A stretch of DNA of 64,000 nt from Ambrosia x helenae (Eukaryota > Streptophyta > Magnoliopsida > Asterales > Asteraceae). The position numbers were made by a program, and so were the translations under genes. Below are positions 1 through 11,741 of the stretch, one piece after another; positions within the stretch are counted from its first letter, which is position 1, and each line of letters opens with the position of its first letter. The notes under the pieces were generated by a model. The model saw nothing but the letters and a program-made list of their open reading frames with translations. It was not told the origin of the DNA and did not search any database. Location of the stretch: NCBI GenBank assembly GCA_030844895.1, contig CM061227.1, forward strand, positions 110,662,238 to 110,726,237, written 5' to 3'.

Positions 1-1404
1 ATGCACAGTGCGGACAAACACCTTGAGCTTAGGTCTGATGGTCTACACTACTTCGCTGGGCGTGTTTGGGTTCCTTTACTCGGGGGATTACGGGAGCTTG
101 TCTTGGACGAGGCTCACAAATCCCGGTATTCTATTCATCCAGGCTCCGATAAGATGTATCAGGATCTGAAGATACTTTATTGGTGGCCGAACATGAAGGC
201 TGACATAGCCTCCTATGTGAGCAAATGCTTGACCTGTGCTAAGGTCAAGGTGGAGTATCAGAAGCCGTCTGGTCTCCTACAGCAACCTGAGATTCCAGAA
301 TGGAAGTGGGAGCGGATCACGATGGATTTCGTCACCAAACTACCGAGATCACCAAGTGGCTGCGACATGATTTGGGTGATCGTCGACCGGTTGACGAAAT
401 CGGCACACTTCATACCTATTAAGGAAACGGATGGACTCGAGCGGTTGGCTCGGCTCTACCTTAAGGAGGTGGTTTCTCGTCACGGGGTGCCTGTTTCTAT
501 CATTTCTGATCGTGATTCCCGCTTTGCTTCGCGTTTCTGGAAGGCTCTTCATAAGGCCTTGGGTACTCAGCTGGATATGAGTACGGCTTATCATCCGCAA
601 ACTGACGGGCAGAGTGAGCGGACGATACAAACACTGGAGGACATGCTGCGAGCATGTGTCATCGATTTTGGCAAAAGTTGGGAGATTCACCTGCCGTTGG
701 TGGAATTCTCCTACAACAACAGCTATCACTCTAGCATCAAGGCAGCTCCGTTCGAGGCTCTTTACGGACGGAAATGCCGATCACCACTTTGTTGGGCCGA
801 GGTGGGCGAGAGCCAACTCACTGGTCCGGAACTCGTGTACGAAACTTCGGAGAAAATCGTACAGATCCGTCAACGTTTGGCTGCTGCACGGGATCGACAG
901 AAGAGCTATGCCGATCGCCGTCGAAAACCTTTAGAGTTCCAGGTTGGGGACAAGGTACTTCTGAAAGTTTCACCATGGAAGGGCGTCATACGCTTTGGAA
1001 AGCGTGGCAAGCTTAACCCTCGTTATGTCGGACCGTTCGCAATCCTGGATCGGATTGGACCGGTGGCATATAGACTTGACTTACCGGCGGAGCTCGGTAG
1101 TGTACACAACGTCTTCCATGTGTCTAACTTGAAGAAGTGTTTGGCTGATGAATCTCTCATTGTACCACTGGAAGAGATCAAGGTTGATGATCGTCTTCGC
1201 ATTGTGGAGGAACCTGTCGAGATTCTCGACTACAAGATTCGTAGCCTTCGTCGGAGTAAAATCCGCATCGTTAAAGTCCGTTGGAACTCGAACCGTGGAC
1301 CTGAGTTCACATGGGAACGGGAGGATCAGATGAAATCTAAGTATCCTCATCTCTTTCCGAAGCGCGCGTTTGAATCAAGGCATGTTACTGCTGAAGCGGA
1401 ATGA
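1..1404 (+). CDS. Ty3/gypsy (Tekay-like) polyprotein, integrase and C-terminal end, partial
   Basis: C-terminal part of a Ty3 polyprotein, open to the left edge, so the Met at base 1 is probably internal. Seen: an integrase HHCC zinc site (His39, His46, Cys76, Cys79), then the catalytic core with Asp109, Asp170 and Glu206 in DD35E spacing and a YHPQTDGQSERT block. A GPF segment (GPY/F module) follows near residue 350, and a chromodomain-like tail near residues 403-455 (VRWNSNRGPEFTWEREDQMK). Integrase inserts the cDNA into chromatin; the tail is known to direct chromovirus insertion. The frame is intact to the TGA at 1402-1404. A purine-rich tract and LTR follow directly. The Tekay/Del assignment rests on tail sequence and the long LTR. 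Protease, RT and RNase H would lie upstream, outside the window. Confidence 0.93.
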   Translation: MHSADKHLELRSDGLHYFAGRVWVPLLGGLRELVLDEAHKSRYSIHPGSDKMYQDLKILYWWPNMKADIASYVSKCLTCAKVKVEYQKPSGLLQQPEIPEWKWERITMDFVTKLPRSPSGCDMIWVIVDRLTKSAHFIPIKETDGLERLARLYLKEVVSRHGVPVSIISDRDSRFASRFWKALHKALGTQLDMSTAYHPQTDGQSERTIQTLEDMLRACVIDFGKSWEIHLPLVEFSYNNSYHSSIKAAPFEALYGRKCRSPLCWAEVGESQLTGPELVYETSEKIVQIRQRLAAARDRQKSYADRRRKPLEFQVGDKVLLKVSPWKGVIRFGKRGKLNPRYVGPFAILDRIGPVAYRLDLPAELGSVHNVFHVSNLKKCLADESLIVPLEEIKVDDRLRIVEEPVEILDYKIRSLRRSKIRIVKVRWNSNRGPEFTWEREDQMKSKYPHLFPKRAFESRHVTAEAE

Positions 1405-1925
1405 ATCTCGGGTCGAGATTCCTTTCAACGTGGGGATGATGTGACATCCGGTAAGTTTCTTTTGTTCGGTTCTTTTCGTTTCTTTCTTTTTGGGCTTTGC
1501 GCAATTTTCGGGACGAAAATTCTTTCAACGTGGGGATGATGTGACACCCGGCATGTTCGGCTTAAACATATTAGTAACATCTAAGTCTACCTTAGCGAGA
1601 AACGTTTATAAACAAACTTAACCGAGTTAGTTGAGTTGGGTCAAGTTAGGATTGTCCAGGGTACAATGATCTGGAGGATCATTGGGAGTCGTTTTGGTAA
1701 TACATTAGTACCGGGTTCCGTTGTTGGTGACATTACATGAACTAATTAAGTATATGTGTAGATTATGGGTTGTGTGGTGGTTTATATACATAGACGTGTT
1801 TAAATGATGTGTAAATGATTATCTGTGCTTTAATGTGTTAAATATAGACTAAGGATGCATGCTTATGTGTTAAGATGTGTTAGAATGCGTTAAACACGAC
1901 GAACTGGAAAACTAGTTAAAAAGGG

Positions 1926-2106
1926 GCTCTGGTTCGACCACTTCGAGTGGTCGAAGGAGAGGAAAATTGTCTGGTTCGACCCATGCAAGTGGGCGAACCA
2001 GGGAAGTGGAGTTGAAGAATTTCCTTCGACCTGGACAGGTCTCATTCGACCCTGTGAAAGGGGCGAAGGAGACCACCTTCGACCAATCAGTTGGTGCGAA
2101 GGAGGA
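1926..2106. repeat. LTR motif cluster 1 (TTCGACC / GCGAAGGAG)
   Basis: Variants of GGTTCGACC, GGTCGAAGGAG, GGGCGAACCAG and GCGAAGGAG recur every 20-40 bp just upstream of the TATA motif, in both orientations. A second cluster lies at 2898-3085 of the same LTR. Confidence 0.7.
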
Positions 2107-2110
2107 TCAG

Positions 2111-2118
2111 TATAAATA
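2111..2118 (+). promoter_or_regulatory. TATA box of the Tekay-like LTR
   Basis: TATAAATA lies about 570 bp inside the LTR, directly after a block dense in TTCGACC/GCGAAGGAG motifs. It is the only clear TATA motif there and probably sets the U3/R boundary. Confidence 0.6.
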
Positions 2119-2897
2119 CCAACCTTAGTCATTTTTCATCATTTCACAAACCCTAACCGTCCCAAAACGCTCTCAAACGATCTTAAACACTAAGGAAGGA
2201 GTTTTTGCTCTTCTTTTTCATAATCTAACCCATCTACAACATCTAAACAAGAATCCAAGGTGTGTTCATAATCCTAAATCTTTTAAAAGCATTTTAATTC
2301 GTTTTCATCTAACCTTAATTGTCCAGATCTGTTCTAAGGGTGTTTTTATGATTAAAAACCTTTTAAACATCTTTCTAAAACAAAACCCTATCATTTAACA
2401 TGGGTTTTCATAATAAATAACATGTGTTAATTGAGTAGTATGTGGTGTAATGTGTTATTCAATGCTTTGCTGCTTTATCTATGTTAGAGACATGATGTAG
2501 GATTGTTTTTAATGCTGATTGATTGTTGTTTAGGGTTAGAATCGATTGGATGATGATAGTATGTGTAAATTGGGGATTTTGACGAATCTAGACGTAACAT
2601 GTGGTGTTTATAATCAATAGAACCCATAAGGATGATCGGATGATCGATAAACTGAGTATTTTAAATCAAACATGAGTCGATTTCAAAGGTTTCCAAATTG
2701 GGTAAAGATTTCATGCATGAAAGTGACGTTTCCATAATTTTTGCCATTTTGGGAAAAGGGCTGAAACGGATATGGTTTGGGGCAAAATCAGTGGGGTTTT
2801 GTTAGGATAACATAATCATGTTTGACTGCTGTGATTGGTGATGTTTCGAGTCGTTTTGAATGTGTTTTAAGCGTTTTTAGGCAAAATGGAACAACAG

Positions 2898-3085
2898 GGG
2901 CGAACCTGGCCTCCTTCGACCAGTCGAAGGTGCGAAGGAGGAATCCCAGGGTCGAACCAGGCTTTTCAGTGGGCGAACGTGGTAAAACGTGCGAAGGAAG
3001 CATCAAACGGTCGAACGAGAGGTAAAACGGGCGAAGGAGAGTAAAAAGGTGCGAAGGAGGCCTTAATCTGACTGGTTCGACCGTT
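2898..3085. repeat. LTR motif cluster 2 (TTCGACC / GCGAAGGAG)
   Basis: Same motif family as 1926-2106: CTTCGACC, GTCGAAGG, GTGCGAAGGAGG, GTCGAACC, GGGCGAACG. It lies downstream of the TATA motif, in the presumed transcribed R/U5 part. Confidence 0.65.
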
Positions 3086-4128
3086 CTGATGCAGAAATGA
3101 GATTTTTGATACAAACTAAGTGTTTTGTGCTTGAACCTTGCGTGTAATCTATGTGTACTTGATTAGTTAGGGTAATGGGTCACCAACGGGATGTCGGGTC
3201 GGTCTAGTGTGTCGGTTAAACATTTAAACACGTTTTAAAACATACTCGGTTATGATCTGGACAATCGGGGGCTAGATAACCTTATGGTTATTAGTCGGAA
3301 CACTTATGTGAACATTTTGATAGATCTCCGGTAGAGGGATTATCAAGGGCTAAACATCTTTACTTACAGTTGAAGAACGCTATCTAAGGTGAGTTCACGG
3401 CCCCACTTTTACTGCTTTAACTTTTGGGGGAGAAAACATGCACTAAACGGTTTTGGTAACATATGTCATACTATGGTTTTAACTTTATATTGCTATACGA
3501 TCTTTTGGAAAGTCCCGGGGGAAACCATGAATGTGCGGGTTTGCACAACGGGGGAAATGTGGATAGATCTATTGGGCGTGACCTGCCCCACTCGTCGGCT
3601 TGGAGGGCCGGGCGGGTGCATATTGTCTCGAACAGGTACATTGGTATCATGCTGAACATACGGGCTGCTTAAACATGCTGAACATTGCTAAACGTGTCTA
3701 GTAATGGTTTCCAATCGTAGTAGTAATGAAACATACGCCTAGCTAGCGTACTTGGTAACATTGATATAGTATGGACATGGTAACACTTTGGTAACATTTT
3801 TGAACAAACCTGTGAACTCACCAGCATTATATGTTGACGTCTTTTGGCATGTTTTTTTCTCAGGTCGCTAAGGTAGCAACAACTGGATCTAGGCGCACGA
3901 GTCGGCACGGGCGTCTAGGGTTTAGAGCATGGTCTTCATTAAACATTTGAACTATGTCTTTTGGGTTGTAAACATTTAAAGCTTCCGCTACAGTTTATGC
4001 TTTTATAATTACATCTTTTGGGTTTTGTGTTATGCATATAGTGTTGTTTATTGTGACCGTTGACTTGAATCCTGGTTTGTCATGCGCCTCGCGGTAAAAC
4101 CCCGCAAGTGGAATTTGAGGGTGTGACA

Positions 4129-4188
4129 CAACAACAATCAAACAAGGACACCAGAAAAAGCATGTAGTCGGCTCAAATACCGATCCCC
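4129..4188 (-). other. Fragment of a minus-strand LTR retrotransposon internal region
   Basis: Sixty bases between the Tekay LTR end and the LARD-1 TSD. They are continuous with 11742-12127 once LARD-1 is removed. Too short to show coding content. Confidence 0.5.
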
Positions 4189-4396
4189 CTAACTGTGACA
4201 TCCGCAACTTTTTCATAATATATATATATATATATTTATAATAATAATAATAAATCTAATTGTTAAAAACTTAACCCAACAAACCAAACCCACTCTAAAT
4301 CCTTAAACCCAATAATCTCCCAAAGCCCAAACACCCTGAGCCCACTCCATTGTCAGCCCAAACCAAGCCCAAACCCCCCCCTCTTCGTTCCTGTTT

Positions 4397-4475
4397 AAAA
4401 AAAATAAATGCCTGCTTACGGGACTCGAACCCGGGCAGACCCCAACACCACACACGCGTCATACCAACTGAGCCA
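4397..4475 (-). other. tRNA-like module with A box, B box and T run (LARD-1 5' LTR, antisense)
   Basis: On the minus strand: A box TGGCTCAGTTGG (4475-4464), a 32-bp gap, B box GGTTCGAGTCC (4431-4421), then T8 (4404-4397), a Pol III-type stop. There is no good acceptor stem, so it is not a functional tRNA. The copy in the 3' LTR has its A box at 9481-9492 and B box at 9438-9448. The same A/B pair with the same 32-bp gap occurs at 42250-42327. Confidence 0.75.
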
Positions 4476-5132
4476 AGGCTCATTGTTGTTTTAAACTCAA
4501 CTCAAATTGTATAAATACCTTCCTTAAATGACCTGTATTCCCTTTCCTTTTTCCCTGCAACTATCACGCGACCAACCACCCTTTTCTTCTCCTTGCTTTG
4601 ACTAATGATTGGAACTAACATGGAAACCATTGACTAATTAACCTCACCTAATGGTTTACACATCATCATCGCGTCCGATTAGTCTATTATTACTATATAT
4701 ACTTTCTAATTGACGCATATTACTCGCTTTGACCAAATAATGGTCAAAGATTGAAGACCTTCCATTCCAGCGTTTGCCTATAAATTGAACCTCGAATTTC
4801 AATCTCTAGGTACCGAAAAACAATAACCCCTTATCTTATTGCACGTCCCATCGCTCCATATACACGAAATTTTCTTGGTTTTGGTCGGGTCTTGTTTAAA
4901 CCGTTCTTCATCATTCTCGCAGGTATGAAATCAATTAATCACCTCTATATATTAATCGGCTCATGCCCTTCAAAAGCCCCATGATCAGTTCTTCTATCGG
5001 GGCTTGATTTGATCTATTGGAAATTCTAGGGTTTATAAGATTGAAATTGGGGAAGATGACTAGTAGTCATAACAGTTATATTTTTTTTTAAAACGAAAGG
5101 AAACTAAAACACAAACTAACGTATAGAGCAGT

Positions 5133-5209
5133 GGTTGTGAGTGTGTTGGTTAAGGCTTTGGGCCGGATCAGAACCCCGGTTCGATTCTCACAACCCACAC
5201 TTTTTTTTT
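5133..5209 (+). other. tRNA-like module, sense (LARD-1 5' LTR)
   Basis: A perfect 9-bp stem GGTTGTGAG (5133-5141) / CTCACAACC (5187-5195) encloses an A-box-like TGTTGGTTAAGG and a B box GGTTCGATTCT (5178-5188). T9 follows at 5201-5209. Length is close to a tRNA, but cloverleaf arms are not clear. A copy lies in the 3' LTR at 10150-10226. Confidence 0.65.
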
Positions 5210-6722
5210 AGCCTTTTTCCTTTTATATATTATAGCTAATTCTTTTTAAAAAAGGATTTAAAATACTAAAACTATTTTATAAGTTCTACAAAATTTATTA
5301 TATGATCTTCAAGTGATAAAGTTCATCCCCCAATTTTTAGTTTTTCAAAAATAAATTATTTAAGATATATTATTAATAATGCAAGTTTATTCATTTATAG
5401 TTATTAAATTCTATAAAAATATCAAAACAATTCTATTAATTTCCACAAAAATTATCCTAGGTTTTTATAACATTAAGCTTTTCAGAAATGATTTTTATTT
5501 CAGAAAAATCATTTATTTTATATTTTTAATCAATTTTTGTTAGTTTTAATCATAAATAAATCATAATAAATTCATTTTACAATATTTTTGTACCAAAATT
5601 TTACATAAATTATTTTTATTCATTTGGAACAGAAATACAATTTTTAATTCAAGAATTCTTTGATTTTAATATTTTTAGATATTAAAGTCGTATTTTGACA
5701 ATTTGAAATAATTAGATTAAATGTTCTATTTTCAATAAAATAATTTTATAAAAATTATTTTCATACTTAAAACCTTATGATATGATTATATTCAACTTAA
5801 GATTTTACAAAGAGACTTTTCTTTATTTATTCACTAAATTTCTCATATTTAACAAACAAATTATTATTAATCAAATAAACGTTTATTCCCAATTCGAAGC
5901 CCTAGAAATACATATATTCTAGAGTTATTTCACTCACACATGATCAATCACTTTAGGTTAATTATTTGGGAGTAATCTCGAATCCATATTTCGTTGTCCA
6001 GTCCAAATTCAAGTTACTACGTGAACTGTGAGTATTACTTATCCCCTTTTTCGCTTTTACAATTTTTGGGGTGATTCATGCACAACTATACAAAGCTTCC
6101 ATATTCATTTACACATACATTTTTATTCATTTACAATTCATATACGTGTCTTGTTTATCTTTGTGCTTATGCTTGAACATGAATGTAGCTTACATACAAA
6201 ATCATACATTTAGACATAACTTATGTTATGGTGCTCTTTACACTCAGACGTAACTTAGGTTACGGTGCTCATTTAGACATAACTTTGTGTTATGGTGCTC
6301 TTTTAGACTCACACGTGTTGAGGTGCTCATTATCAATTACATTGTACAACTTTACATGTGATCTTTGTCTTGTTTGGTTACTTGCGTGTTTACATAATGC
6401 CTTGGTGATGCTAGACACATGAATTGTACTACTTTTCAAAACTTATACTATATGTACAAAACTAAGTAGTACTCACCAACATCATATGTTGACAAAATTA
6501 TTTTCGTGCATGTTTCAGGATGAGCTGCTTGACGCTTCACATAGGACTTTGGACTTAGATTAAATCAATCAATTATCTTTATTTGTTGTCTTGTATTTAA
6601 TTTCACATGTTGTAAAACAATATTCAATGATAATATATTTACATTTTAGTACCATGAGCTTTTGAACAATCGTCACTACGTGACACCTCGATGATTCCGC
6701 CATCGGTTGGGGTGTTACAGAT

Positions 6723-6735
6723 TGGTATCAGAGCC
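6723..6735 (+). promoter_or_regulatory. LARD-1 primer binding site (initiator tRNA-Met)
   Basis: TGGTATCAGAGCC starts three bases after the LTR end and matches the complement of the plant initiator tRNA-Met 3' end, used to prime minus-strand DNA synthesis. Confidence 0.92.
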
Positions 6736-8515
6736 ATGGTTATAGGGAATTAGGTTATTAGATAAAATGGCCTAGACTATAACCGAACTTAAACTTGCAT
6801 GCATAATATTTCCTGAATTACCCTACCCCTCATTTCTCCCTACTTTCTTCCTCCTATCTTTCCCTTCTTCTCTCTCTCTATTCTTCTTATCTTTCATCAT
6901 GGTGCATAGAGATGGTGTCCTACAGAGAGTGGAAAGTTTACATCATCATGGAACGGGAGCATTACCTTCTATGAAGACACTACTCTTATTTTACTCCTTC
7001 AAAGTTGTTGAACTTTAATGAGTGTGATAAGGACACGTGCAATCTGGAAGGGTGGACGCCTGTACACTGGGTTTTCTGGCATAGGCAAGCATAGCGCATA
7101 AATCCATTTACGGACCTGTTATGCTTACCTGGGGATTCCTGGAGTGAGTGTCCACTTATAGGCTAAAGCATGTCTTCTTTGATCACCGTTGGGTTCAATT
7201 TCTTTGAAAAGTCAACGTTCTTGTTGGGCTTTACAGCTAGACAAGGGCACTCCAAGCATTTCATGCAAACTTTTTCAATAATACTCTCTCGGTTCATATA
7301 CAATATTTTGTATTTCACGATTTTCATATATTGCTTACAAGTTCATACCTTCATAACCATCTATGGATTTCACAATCACACTTCACCTTACCTTCTTAGC
7401 CACTTTTTAAATATTCAACACCCTACCCAAATCATATTATTTCTTTTCTCCACATGTTATTTATTTTAAAAACTATAACCTCACACTTTAGCACAAACTA
7501 AAGATTTCTAAAACTCGTTGTATTACCTAGTACCTTTACAAAGTACATAATATTTTTTTAAAAGGATGTCCTCGAACTTAAATTCAATTAATTATTTATT
7601 GACGTAACAAACGATTTTCTAGATAATGTTTTAAACTATTACAAAGCCTACTTAGCTTGTACTATTTAACAACTTTTGCCTTATGTACAAAACCAATTTT
7701 GAAAATAAATTTTGGAATAACATCTAGTCTCTAGATTCACTCATTTTCAACTTGTTCAAATTTTTACGATATTTGGTATATACCACAATCATGTTTTCTT
7801 ATACACTTGATTATAACTTTTGATCCAAACCTCAAAATTTACACTGCTACATAATCTCCTTACTATAAAATAAACTCTTTATCAACTATCTTCACATTCT
7901 CTCACAACCTTGATCCTGCTTCAAGATTTTTCATCATCTTCTCAAGAACTAAATTCATATCCTTCACCTTCTCACACATGAGCTAGTTACCCGTGCTAAT
8001 CAAACTACTAAAAACCTGATACTTGATTCTACAGGATTTTTCCAAAACATCATTGTTTGTGAAACTTGATTTCCCCTTAATTTGACTATTCACTGGACAT
8101 TTAATTATTCATGATACTCGTGTTTTCATTTTCTTGATCTTATTATCATTTTGTATCCAATTATGACTTACTCATAGGCATATAACATCTAGAGATTTCC
8201 TTGCATACTATTATGTACGAACACAAATTGGTAATCTATCATATTGGTTACGTTTATTTTAAATCGTACACTTACACTTATTTGAAACGTTTAGACTTGA
8301 TACTTGATCTTACAGAACTTTTCTAAGAAAACATCATTGCCTATTATATGAAACTTGATTTTTCCTTTAACTTGACTATTCATTAACTATTCATGATACT
8401 CGTAAACATTTAATTATTCATGATAACACTTACACTTAATGGTTGTAGTACTTACAAACTTGCTTGCATAAACATGCTATCAATTTGCAATCTATGTGAA
8501 TAATAATTGTTGCAC

Positions 8516-8708
8516 TTAATAGAGGTCATCGTGCCTTTTTCAACAGTCGGGAGAGGCCCTACAACCTGCTCCACGACTGGTGGAGGCTATCAAACATACT
8601 CAACGATTGGTAGAGGTCACTATGCCTTTTCAAACAGTCGGGAGAGGCCCTACAACCTACTCCACGGCTGGTGGAGGCTGTCGAACCTGCTCAACAATCG
8701 GTGGGATC
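8516..8708 (+). repeat. About 30-bp degenerate minisatellite in the LARD-1 internal region
   Basis: Repeats of CTGCTCAACGACTGGTAGAGG type with period near 30 bp, about six degenerate copies. The same repeat is clearer at 41397-41550 in the related element inside the MULE. Period 30 keeps frame and gives a 10-residue unit (CSTxGRGxxx) in translation, but no gene context is seen. Confidence 0.7.
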
Positions 8709-9180
8709 ATAGAAGGACACAAAACCCTAATGTAAGGTAAATTGATGATTCCGGTCCGGAACGTAATCATGAATTTACAGGTGCGTTAAGGTAGTGTGAA
8801 ATTCTATTAAAGTTTTTGGTAGGCGTCCAGTACGTTTTCAAGGTATCAAAGGTGTGGTGGGTTAGCTGCGGTACACCCTGTATACAAACACTAATGATGC
8901 ATTGAAAGTGGGACTGGAAGTCGGACCAGGAACAAACCCTGTTACTTGGTAGTTCATTTAGTCTTTCTGTAGTCAATCAACCCGTACATTTATCATAGGA
9001 TTCCTAAAACTTGAAACTTGGTGAATTACTAGATCCTTATTCTCCCTGTTATTCGAGACGAACTTAATCCAATCCTTAACTCACACCCATCAAACCTCAT
9101 GTCCAAATCATTCGAATTTTCCAAACCACAGTTATCTTAATTTTACCCTAGCATCTATAACCCTATGTTTCTGATAACTT

Positions 9181-9210
9181 CGGGACGAAGTTTCTAAAAG
9201 TAGGGGATGC
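9181..9210 (+). promoter_or_regulatory. LARD-1 polypurine tract
   Basis: Purine-rich run (GGGACGAAG then AAAAGTAGGGGA) directly before the 3' LTR; it primes plus-strand DNA synthesis. The matching tract of the related element is at 42018-42047. Confidence 0.8.
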
Positions 9211-11736
9211 TGTGACATCCGCAACTTTTTCATAATATATATATATATATATTTATAATAATAATAATAAATCTAATTGTTAAAAACTTAACCCAACAAA
9301 CCAAACCCACTCTAAATCCTTAAACCCAATAATCTCCCAAAGCCCAAACACCCTGAGCCCACTCCATTGTCAGCCCAAACCAAGCCCAAACCCCCCCCTC
9401 TTCGTTCCTGTTTAAAAAAAATAAATGCCTGCTTACGGGACTCGAACCCGGGCAGACCCCAACACCACACACGCGTCATACCAACTGAGCCAAGGCTCAT
9501 TGTTGTTTTAAACTCAACTCAAATTGTATAAATACCTTCCTTAAATGACCTGTATTCCCTTTCCTTTTTCCCTGCAACTATCACGCGACCAACCACCCTT
9601 TTCTTCTCCTTGCTTTGACTAATGATTGGAACTAACATGGAAACCATTGACTAATTAACCTCACCTAATGGTTTACACATCATCATCGCGTCCGATTAGT
9701 CTATTATTACTATATATACTTTCTAATTGACGCATATTACTCGCTTTGACCAAATAATGGTCAAAGATTGAAGACCTTCCATTCCAGCGTTTGCCTATAA
9801 ATTGAACCTCGAATTTCAATCTCTAGGTACCGAAAAACAATAACCCCTTATCTTATTGCACGTCCCATCGCTCCATATACACGAAATTTTCTTGGTTTTG
9901 GTCGGGTCTTGTTTAAACCGTTCTTCATCATTCTCGCAGGTATGAAATCAATTAATCACCTCTATATATTAATCGGCTCATGCCCTTCAAAAGCCCCATG
10001 ATCAGTTCTTCTATCGGGGCTTGATTTGATCTATTGGAAATTCTAGGGTTTATAAGATTGAAATTGGGGAAGATGACTAGTAGTCATAACAGTTATATTT
10101 TTTTTTAAAACGAAAGGAAACTAAAACACAAACTAACGTATAGAGCAGTGGTTGTGAGTGTGTTGGTTAAGGCTTTGGGCCGGATCAGAACCCCGGTTCG
10201 ATTCTCACAACCCACACTTTTTTTTTAGCCTTTTTCCTTTTATATATTATAGCTAATTCTTTTTAAAAAAGGATTTAAAATACTAAAACTATTTTATAAG
10301 TTCTACAAAATTTATTATATGATCTTCAAGTGATAAAGTTCATCCCCCAATTTTTAGTTTTTCAAAAATAAATTATTTAAGATATATTATTAATAATGCA
10401 AGTTTATTCATTTATAGTTATTAAATTCTATAAAAATATCAAAACAATTCTATTAATTTCCACAAAAATTATCCTAGGTTTTTATAACATTAAGCTTTTC
10501 AGAAATGATTTTTATTTCAGAAAAATCATTTATTTTATATTTTTAATCAATTTTTGTTAGTTTTAATCATAAATAAATCATAATAAATTCATTTTACAAT
10601 ATTTTTGTACCAAAATTTTACATAAATTATTTTTATTCATTTGGAACAGAAATACAATTTTTAATTCAAGAATTCTTTGATTTTAATATTTTTAGATATT
10701 AAAGTCGTATTTTGACAATTTGAAATAATTAGATTAAATGTTCTATTTTCAATAAAATAATTTTATAAAAATTATTTTCATACTTAAAACCTTATGATAT
10801 GATTATATTCAACTTAAGATTTTACAAAGAGACTTTTCTTTATTTATTCACTAAATTTCTCATATTTAACAAACAAATTATTATTAATCAAATAAACGTT
10901 TATTCCCAATTCGAAGCCCTAGAAATACATATATTCTAGAGTTATTTCACTCACACATGATCAATCACTTTAGGTTAATTATTTGGGAGTAATCTCGAAT
11001 CCATATTTCGTTGTCCAGTCCAAATTCAAGTTACTACGTGAACTGTGAGTATTACTTATCCCCTTTTTCGCTTTTACAATTTTTGGGGTGATTCATGCAC
11101 AACTATACAAAGCTTCCATATTCATTTACACATACATTTTTATTCATTTACAATTCATATACGTGTCTTGTTTATCTTTGTGCTTATGCTTGAACATGAA
11201 TGTAGCTTACATACAAAATCATACATTTAGACATAACTTATGTTATGGTGCTCTTTACACTCAGACGTAACTTAGGTTACGGTGCTCATTTAGACATAAC
11301 TTTGTGTTATGGTGCTCTTTTAGACTCACACGTGTTGAGGTGCTCATTATCAATTACATTGTACAACTTTACATGTGATCTTTGTCTTGTTTGGTTACTT
11401 GCGTGTTTACATAATGCCTTGGTGATGCTAGACACATGAATTGTACTACTTTTCAAAACTTATACTATATGTACAAAACTAAGTAGTACTCACCAACATC
11501 ATATGTTGACAAAATTATTTTCGTGCATGTTTCAGGATGAGCTGCTTGACGCTTCACATAGGACTTTGGACTTAGATTAAATCAATCAATTATCTTTATT
11601 TGTTGTCTTGTATTTAATTTCACATGTTGTAAAACAATATTCAATGATAATATATTTACATTTTAGTACCATGAGCTTTTGAACAATCGTCACTACGTGA
11701 CACCTCGATGATTCCGCCATCGGTTGGGGTGTTACA
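9211..11736 (+). repeat. LARD-1 3' LTR
   Basis: Same length (2526 bp) as the 5' LTR at constant offset 5017 and followed by the TSD CTAAC. No mismatch was found in the stretches checked by eye. Confidence 0.93.
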
Positions 11737-11741
11737 CTAAC

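Larger units (their letters stand above)
1540..4128 (+). repeat. 3' LTR of the Tekay-like element
   Basis: Starts TGTGACACCC after a purine-rich tract (about 1505-1539) and ends at GGGTGTGACA near 4128, giving imperfect TG...CA termini. Length about 2.6 kb fits Tekay LTRs. A TATA motif (TATAAATA) is at 2111-2118. The 5' LTR is off-window, so the ends are inferred from termini alone. A 30-base block containing the PPT end and LTR start occurs twice, exactly 100 bp apart (1421-1450 and 1521-1550), so the start could also be 1440. Confidence 0.8.
4194..6719 (+). repeat. LARD-1 5' LTR
   Basis: Begins TGTGACATCC and ends GGTGTTACA. TATA-like motifs lie at 4510-4517 and about 4779-4785. Two tRNA-like modules are present at 4397-4475 (antisense) and 5133-5209 (sense). 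About 5210-5900 is very AT-rich with no other feature seen. Confidence 0.93.
4194..11736 (+). mobile_element. LARD-1: complete non-coding LTR retrotransposon
   Basis: Two LTRs of 2526 bp (4194-6719 and 9211-11736) flank a 2.49-kb internal region. The 5-bp duplication CTAAC is perfect (4189-4193 and 11737-11741). An initiator tRNA-Met PBS (TGGTATCAGAGCC, 6723-6735) follows the 5' LTR and a purine-rich tract (about 9181-9210) precedes the 3' LTR. No gag or pol domain is seen in any frame, so it must depend on proteins from another element, as known for large retrotransposon derivatives (LARDs). PBS, PPT style (GGGACGAAG...) and LTR length suggest a Tekay-type Ty3 helper. The LTRs have equal length and no difference was found in the stretches compared, so insertion is very recent. 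Confidence 0.93.

Noticed and set aside
4397..5209. Genuine tRNA genes
   Set aside because: A and B boxes are present but the antisense unit lacks an acceptor stem, and no convincing anticodon arm was found. Called tRNA-like instead.
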